From: Fremontodendron californicum
Lineage: Eukaryota; Streptophyta; Magnoliopsida; Malvales; Malvaceae
NCBI GenBank assembly: GCA_030761205.1
Contig: JAULJL010000032.1
Coordinates: forward strand, 5,151,134-5,215,133
DNA: 64,000 nucleotides
Direction of reading: 5' to 3'
Shown here: positions 58,096 to 64,000 of the stretch, piece after piece
Layout of the letters: every line of letters begins with the position of its first letter
Position numbering within the stretch: position 1 is the first letter of the stretch
Notes under the pieces: generated by a model
The model's input: the letters and a program-made list of their open reading frames with translations, nothing else
What the model was told of the DNA's origin: nothing
Databases searched by the model: none
Made by a program: the position numbers and the translations under genes

Positions 58096-59507
58096 CCAAT
58101 TGTTGTTTTATACTCTCTAAGCACTCGGATAAGTCGTTCTTCTTGCAAAGGTGTGAGCTCTTTGGCAATACTGACTGGTAGTGTGTCCTTTTCACCCAAG
58201 AACACATATTTCAAGTGGTCCGGTAGTGGTTTCAACTCTAAAGTTGGTGCCTGTGAAATGGAAGGTAGAAGTTTCTCATTAGATAAAGGCAAATCAATAA
58301 ATGAAACATCAAACCTTGCATCTTTAGGTGGCAGCGAGTGTAAAGATTCTAGTGCCCCTTCCACATGGTCAATCAAGGCTAGTTCCCTTTTAGCATTCCC
58401 CATTCTGAGATGTTTGCTAAGGACTATCTCCAAACTATCTTCACCATCTAGCTCATACTGCACTAGTGAGTCAATGATATCAATATTAAAAACAGAATGC
58501 ACATCACTAGGATATCTCATGACCTCAAAAATGTTAAAGCGAATTATTTCACCATCAAATTCCATAGTTAAAGTGCCATCATATACATCTATTTTAGTTA
58601 TTGCTATTTTCAAGAATGGTCTCCCTAATGGAATAGGTGTGGGATTAAAAGACATCTCATCTTCCATCTTAATAACATAAAAGTCAGCGGGAAAAACCAA
58701 TTCATTAACCTCTACAAGAACGTCGTCTACAACTCCTCGTGGGTAAGTGTTAGAATGGTCAGCAAGTTGTATTGTAACACCGGTTTCCTCTAATGGTCCT
58801 AGATTCAATAAAGCATAAATTGAATATGGCATGACATTAATAGATGCCCCTAGATCTAACATAGCATGCTCAAACCTGGTGTTGCCTATCTTACAAGGAA
58901 TGGTAAACATACCTGGATCCTTGCATTTAGGTGGAAGTTTCTTTTGAAGAACAGCTGACACATTCTCCCCCGCACCTACCTTTTCATTCCCTTTCAACTT
59001 CCGTTTAGATATGCACAACTCTTTTAGGAACTTGGCATATCTTGGCACTTGCTTGATAGCATCTAGTAAAAGAATGTTCACCTCTACTTTCCGGAAGTTT
59101 TCCAAAATTTCCTTCTCTTGCTCCTCCTTCTTAGACTTTGCTAACCTGCTAGGAAAAGGTGGAGGAGTTATATAAGAAGGAAAATATGGTTTAGGAGTTA
59201 CCTTTTTCAGTGGCTCATTGGGATGTGAAGAGGTTGCCATGGTGTTGTTCTCCTCTTGAGCACTATCCTTTTGTGGTGTCTCTAGCTGTTTCCCACTTCT
59301 TAAAGTTATAGCATTGGCATTCTTGGATTCACTATGGTTTGGGAAGGTAATTTCCCGGAATCCCTTGCTTGCATTTGACTCATGGTTGTTTCCAATTACC
59401 CCATCTGAGCCTCTAAGTTTCGGATACTTACCTTTTCTCCCTTGATTCCTGTTGAAGTTGAATTGTATTAGTAGTAAGGGATTTGACAAGATCTTCAAGA
59501 GTCTCAC
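58089..59507 (-). pseudogene. Gag C-terminus and aspartic protease of the Athila-like element
   Basis: 472 open codons. An N-terminal linker includes ANAITLRSGKQLETP (usual in Athila polyproteins), a proline/lysine-rich part, then the protease: AMLDLGASINVMPYS (catalytic Asp about residue 219, with DLG), VVDDVLVEVNELVFPADFYV, ILGRPFL-like PLGRPFLKIA. It ends REYKTTIGW at a TAA; the downstream residues IADIKGISPSMCMH continue in the same frame, so the stop is a point mutation. No start codon is needed, since it is read as part of a polyprotein. Confidence 0.88.
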
Positions 59508-59929
59508 CGGAAATTTTTTTGTGGTGGCACTTGTTGTCGGGTTTGATATGGTTGTTGCACTATTTGCTGAAAACTCGGTGGCCTGTTGTCAAATGGTGAA
59601 GGAACAACTTGTGATTGGTTCCCTCCATAATTAAAGTTTGGATGATCCCTCCATCCTAGATTGTAATTGTTTGAGTAGGGATCATATTTCCTTGGTTGGT
59701 TCTAAAATCCACCCATGGCATTCACATGTTCATTGGTGTCTTCTTGAAGTGTTGAACACATATTAGTTTGGTGCCCCATGTTTGAACATATGCCACAAGT
59801 CTTTATTTGTTGTATATTACCTACAGCCAATTGTTGAACAAAAGAAGTCAGTTTATCAAATTTTTGTTCAAGGGATGATATACTTACCTCATTAACTCTT
59901 TTGGGTTGTGGTAGTGGATCTTGTCTAAT
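59508..59929 (-). pseudogene. Gag nucleocapsid segment with CCHC knuckle
   Basis: In the gag frame after a stop following NSQQF: ISSLEQKFDKLTSFVQQL, then CGICSNMGHQTNMC (CX2CX4HX4C, 59756-59797), then a glutamine/proline-rich linker. The knuckle binds element RNA. Two or more stops lie between this and the protease frame. Confidence 0.8.
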
Positions 59930-60565
59930 TCAGAATTGTTGAGAATTGGCTGCCATGTTGGAGATTAGAGTTCTAGCAGCCTCGGGAGTCTTATCAAATA
60001 GAGCTCCCCCACTAGCGGCATCTATCATACTTCTCTCCATGGGCATGAGACCTTCATAGAAGTATTGGATGAGAAGTTGTTCACTTATCTGATGGTGTGG
60101 ACATGATGCACAAAGTTTCTTGAACCTCTCCCAATATTCATAGAAGGACTCTTCGTTATATTGCCTAATCCCACATATCTCTTTTCTAATGTTGGCAGCC
60201 TTAGATGCTGGGAAATACCTTTCCAAGAATGCTTTTTTCATATCATTCCATGTAGTGATGGTCCCGGATGGTAGATAATAGAGCCATTCCTTTGCTAAAT
60301 CAGCTAGAGAGAACGGGAAGGCTCTCAACTTAACTTGCTCTTCCATGACTCCTGTTTTTCTCATGCTTGAGCAAACTACATGGAATTCCTTGAGGTGCTT
60401 ATTTGGATCCTCTCCTGCAAAACCATGAAAAGTTGGGAGAAGATGAATCAAACCAGATTTTAATTCAAAAGCTACCTCAAGATTAGCATATTCAATGCAT
60501 AACGATTGTTGACCCAAGTCTAGAGCGGCTAGCTCCTTCAGAGTTTCGTTGTCAGCTGCTGCCAT
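59930..60565 (-). pseudogene. Gag capsid of the Athila-like element
   Basis: 211 codons from the first ATG after a short (about 185-nt) leader. Retrotrans_gag features: IHLLPTFHGFAGEDPNKHL, LRAFPFSLADLAKEWLYYL, TTWNDMKKAFLERYF, then EESFYEYWERFKKLCASCPH and QLLIQYFYEGL. The frame ends at a stop after NSQQF, although gag sequence continues in frame beyond it. Forms the capsid in family members. Confidence 0.88.
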
Positions 60566-60750
60566 CTCTCCTTGCTCCTCTTGGATGTTTTAGATCAACT
60601 CCTCGATCGGTTGTTGGTGAGAAGTTATAAATTCTCGAATCTCCTAAGTCTTAAGTTTTCTTCGAGAGCTTGAAACATTCACTAATAAACAAAAAAAAGT
60701 AAATAATTAGAACAGAAAATAAGAATAAACCAATAAACTAAAGAAAGCAA

Positions 60751-60768
60751 TCCCCGGCAACGGCGCCA
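60751..60768 (-). other. Primer-binding site of the Athila-like element
   Basis: On the element strand TGGCGCCGTTGCCGGGGA, complementary to a plant tRNA-Asp 3' end, 6 nt inside the 5' LTR. Confidence 0.88.
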
Positions 60769-60774
60769 AAAACT

Positions 60775-62590
60775 TGATGCACTCAAAAGAGTATGTCTTA
60801 TTTAATCCTTGCACTAAAAATATCAATTGTAAAATATAGCAATAAGAAAGGGTCGACTCCATAGGGATTAGTGTTTACTTTAAGAATTATTAATTAATAC
60901 TTAAATTCAAAGAAAACAAAATAAATGTGGAGGTTTTTCGAATCAGTTTAAACTAAAGTAAACAATCAAAAGAAGAAAGAAAGTAAATAAGAAGTAATCA
61001 AATATGAGAAAAGTATGGTTAAAGTTTCATTCTCCACCACTAGACATCATTGAGAATCAATAATCAGATCTATCAACATTAATTAACTATCAAAATTATC
61101 AACCGTAGATAACAACAAGCTCTGTTACCCTAATCTTTTCTTAGTTCGTCGTTAAATAGAACAAGCTCTTTATTTAATCTCTAACCACTAGACAACCTAG
61201 AATAAGCTCTCTAGATTTAGTGTAATGACAGCTTTATGATGAGAAAGATAAGTTGATCTAAGCAACTAACACATAAGCTCGGATTATTCAACTTAGGTTA
61301 TGTTCTACTTTGTAATTATTCAAAACTTGACCATAATCATTAATCGCAAATTGCTACTTATGAATAGGAAATCAAGATAATTACACAGATCAAGACTCCT
61401 AAGCTAGCAATAGATAATTATCAAGATTTATCTAGTTGGCCACCTAAACAAATCAAAACATCATCATGAACAATTTTAATGGAAGAACATAAGCAACTTT
61501 GATAGAAAACAATGATAGATAAATTCTGAAAATTAATTACATAACATGTCTAAGGCTTTCAAATCACCCTTAACCAAATAAAAGTTTAGCCTAGCATAGG
61601 CATTTTAAACATAAACATAAAATTAAAGAGAATCTAAGAAGAAAATAAAAGAAAGAAAGAAGAAGAATATTAATTATCCAGCCTCGTGTTCTCTCAAAAA
61701 CTCTAAAACAAAGAAGAAATCAGAACTTTGATGCTTGGAGAAGTCTAAATTTTGTCTGCCCCCTTGATCTCTATTTATAGGCAATAGTTAGGGCATCAAA
61801 CAAGTGAATTTCAGCTCTCTCCATTCAATAAATGCTGACTTGTGGCTAAAGTTAAGGAAAGGTGGCTGACTTTTGTGTTTTAAGCAAAGATATAAGCCTT
61901 GGCAGCCAAGTTTGAATAAAGTAGGAAAGTCTTAGTCAAATCACTCTTTAATGGGGAGAGATTACAAACTTGTAGCCAAAGTAAGTGTAAGGAAGGAAAG
62001 TCTTGGTTGATTTAATTCTCCTACTTTGACTAGGATTAGCTTTAAGGAAAGATACTTGCAATTAATGCAAGTTTGACAAAGTTGACAGCCACTAATCCTT
62101 CTTTGACAAGGATAAACATAAATGTCAGCAAGGGTATTAAGAAAAAAATGTGATTTGCGGCAAGGGTTTTTTCTGCCACTAGGGTTGTTTAGAGAGATAT
62201 TCCAATGCCGATTTGGATGAATATTTCTTATCCGATTTAGGCCCATGACCAACGGTTGGAAAGGTAATCAAGTGATCTTCAAAAGTCAAGAAGGAAGTTT
62301 CTTCGAATAAAGAATCTAACATCATATTTTCTTAGCAACAAGCTCTAGAGGTAAAATCTGTCTTCTTGCTTTGCACCAAGAATTTGATTTTTTTTACTCC
62401 CAAGTCTTTTTCCATCCTGTGATTGTGATTTTGTAAGCTCTTTAACATCCTAATTAGCGTGTTTTGACTTTATCTCTTCCAAAATACCTACAAAGCATAA
62501 AACCCTAGTAAAATGTCAAGGAACTTAAGAATTAAAACACAAAATATAAGGAAATTCAATAGAAAAATGCATGAAATTAAGCACTTATCA
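60775..62590 (-). repeat. 5' LTR of the Athila-like element
   Basis: 1816 bp, TGATAAGTGC ... GAGTGCATCA on the element strand, homologous to 49818-51635. A TATAAATAG box on the element strand (near 61780) is a plausible core promoter. Confidence 0.9.
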
Positions 62591-62837
62591 CATTCAATTC
62601 CGATGACCTACACAGAACTTCTTCCATTGCTTGTCCAAAGCCAAATGATCTCCGTTGTACCTGCAAAGTCTAGGAAGTCTCCTTGATCCTAATACCACAT
62701 GCGAGTATCATAGCGGGGTTAAAGGGCATTCCACGAAGAACTGCACTGCATTCAAAGACAAAGTTCAGGCCGTAATTGATGTAAACCCGACAAAGTTCAA
62801 AAATCTCATGGATGCTTATCAAGGACGACGGGGCTAA
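62591..62837 (+). pseudogene. C-terminal piece of Tat-type gag (split by the Athila-like element)
   Basis: Continues the frame of 48909-49817: HSIPMTYTELLPLLVQSQMI, then a frameshift near 62670, and the knuckle CEYHSGVKGHSTKNC (CX2HX5HX4C) with AFKDKVQAVIDV. It matches the gag ends of copies A and B. Confidence 0.85.
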
Positions 62838-64000
62838 GAATCATTTGTTCTTAGGGTAGCATGCTAATTAGGGGCAATCCTTAACCTTGTTTTAAGTTTT
62901 TGTACTTACTTTCATTTTATTTGAAATGAATGAACTTTAAAATCCAAGCATCATATATCATATCTCATTTGAAGTTTTGAATGTCCTTCTTAAGCCTTGT
63001 TTATATGATTTGTGAAAGAAAAAAAATAAAAAAAGGTTGAAAATAAAAGTCCGTACGGATAATTTTTTCGTGTTGAAAATAAAAGGATACTCCTTTGAAT
63101 AGTGAAATGAGTTTTGAAAGAATGGGTGATCACCATGGGAGATGGATTCGTAGGAAACACTTTGTCTCTAAACGTACATAGATCATAGACTGGTTGAATA
63201 AATACCACTCAAAAGTCACAAAGAATGACCTTTATTGAGGCCATGAGTAATGAAAATTTGAAAAATTCTTTCGTGGATTTCTTGAAAGTCAAGCAAACAT
63301 GTCAATCTTCCAAAAGATCAAGATTAGGTAGTTTTATACGTGTTAAATTTATGCTATGTTAGAAATCATAGCCAAAACTCAAATTCAAAACCTTTGAATC
63401 TCTTTCAAAAAATCCAAATGCCAAATCTCTAGGCATTTTTCCAGACCTTGATTTATGAGCACATGAACCAAAGGATGAACCAGAACACCTTTCTTTTTCT
63501 CTCCCCATGTGTTGGAAACACTTTGAAGAGATTGAAACCCAAACAAGTTCATTTAACAAGAAGCTCAAAGATAAAATCTGAGATGTTCCTTCATAGTAGG
63601 GTTCTCGAAAACCAAAAGACCTTCACTTCAATGGCAAATCAAAGTAAGATATCATTGGTGGATGAAAATGAATCAACTGAATATTTTGGGGGCATGTAGT
63701 AAAAAGAAGAAACAAGGAAAAAAAGAAAAAATATTATGACATCATGAATGTGAGAATTCGAATAATTCCAAATGCAAAATGAAATTTTGATTATCTATTC
63801 CCCTGAGGATTGCTTTTCAAGGAGAATATTCATACTTGATATGAGAAATGGCCATCTTTCATATCCCTTTCACAAAGAAAAATTATCCATAGTCACCCCT
63901 TTTGAGCTTAAGAAATTCTTTTTCTTTGAACCCTGATCAAGGATCACTCTTTACACTAGGGGGGCAAATACGAGGAAGGATTTTCTCAAAAGTCTTGGAG
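62838..64000 (+). other. Non-coding region of a third Ogre/Tat-like element
   Basis: From about 63737 it aligns with 5010-5260 and 27825-28080 (CCCCTGAGGATTGCTTTTCA, GATATGAGAAATGGCC, AACCCTGATCAAGGATCA). This shows that the chimeric gag locus belonged to a relative of copies A and B. No protein domain is visible. Confidence 0.7.

Larger units (their letters stand above)
49818..62590 (-). mobile_element. Athila-like Ty3/gypsy LTR retrotransposon (minus strand), split by a nested element
   Basis: LTRs of 1816-1818 bp (TGATAAGTGC ... GTGCATCA on the element strand; one end base is mutated), a tRNA-Asp-type PBS, a GTGTGGGGGAG polypurine tract, then gag, zinc knuckle, protease, RT, RNase H and integrase in Ty3/gypsy order. 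Flanks are CATTT (49813-49817) and CATTC (62591-62595), a near-perfect 5-bp duplication. It lies in the Tat-type gag (plus strand). Removing it restores VYHSIPMTYTELLP. Several frameshifts and stops make it inactive now. Confidence 0.92.

Noticed and set aside
58051..58680. 209-codon plus-strand frame
   Set aside because: Antisense of the protease region, which has clear family motifs on the minus strand.

Overview
The window is nuclear DNA from a flowering plant, most likely a eudicot; I cannot name the species. The evidence is AT-rich, transposon-dense sequence, a germin-like gene, a broken plant bHLH gene with GT-AG introns, and plant LTR retrotransposons (Ogre/Tat-like, Athila-like, copia). 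Only one gene looks intact: a single-exon germin-like protein on the minus strand (44815-45480). Almost everything else is mobile DNA or its remains.

Layout. Positions 1-14131 are the internal region and 3' LTR of a giant Ogre/Tat-like element (copy A, plus strand). 14132-15468 holds two tandem MITE-like copies. From 15469 to 43580 lie six exons of a decayed bHLH79-like transcription factor gene. Its third intron was split by a second giant element (copy B, 17036-35127, perfect 5-bp target duplication GTGAT). Later introns hold hAT-type MITEs and a 6.7-kb inverted-repeat-bounded block with a 1.65-kb PIF/Harbinger-like element nested in it. 43581-47480 holds a tRNA-like SINE, the germin-like gene and three more repeats. 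47483-48908 is a copia LTR and gag remnant fused in frame to a Tat-type gypsy gag (48909-49817, resuming at 62591). That gag was split by a minus-strand Athila-like element (49818-62590), itself split by a plus-strand, internally deleted relative (54708-56795, perfect target duplication GTATC). Removing the inserts restores reading frame at both nested junctions.

The most unusual object is the family of copies A and B. It has LTRs over 5 kb, a primer-binding site, and two successive gag-derived reading frames. The first has a coiled coil, a cysteine cluster and a zinc knuckle but no capsid core; the second is a nearly whole gag. I recognise no protease, reverse transcriptase or integrase, so these look like gag-only, non-autonomous parasites. 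They also carry a coding-compatible 60-bp minisatellite, an array of W-box cores in the LTR, and a 16-bp perfect palindrome in the leader.
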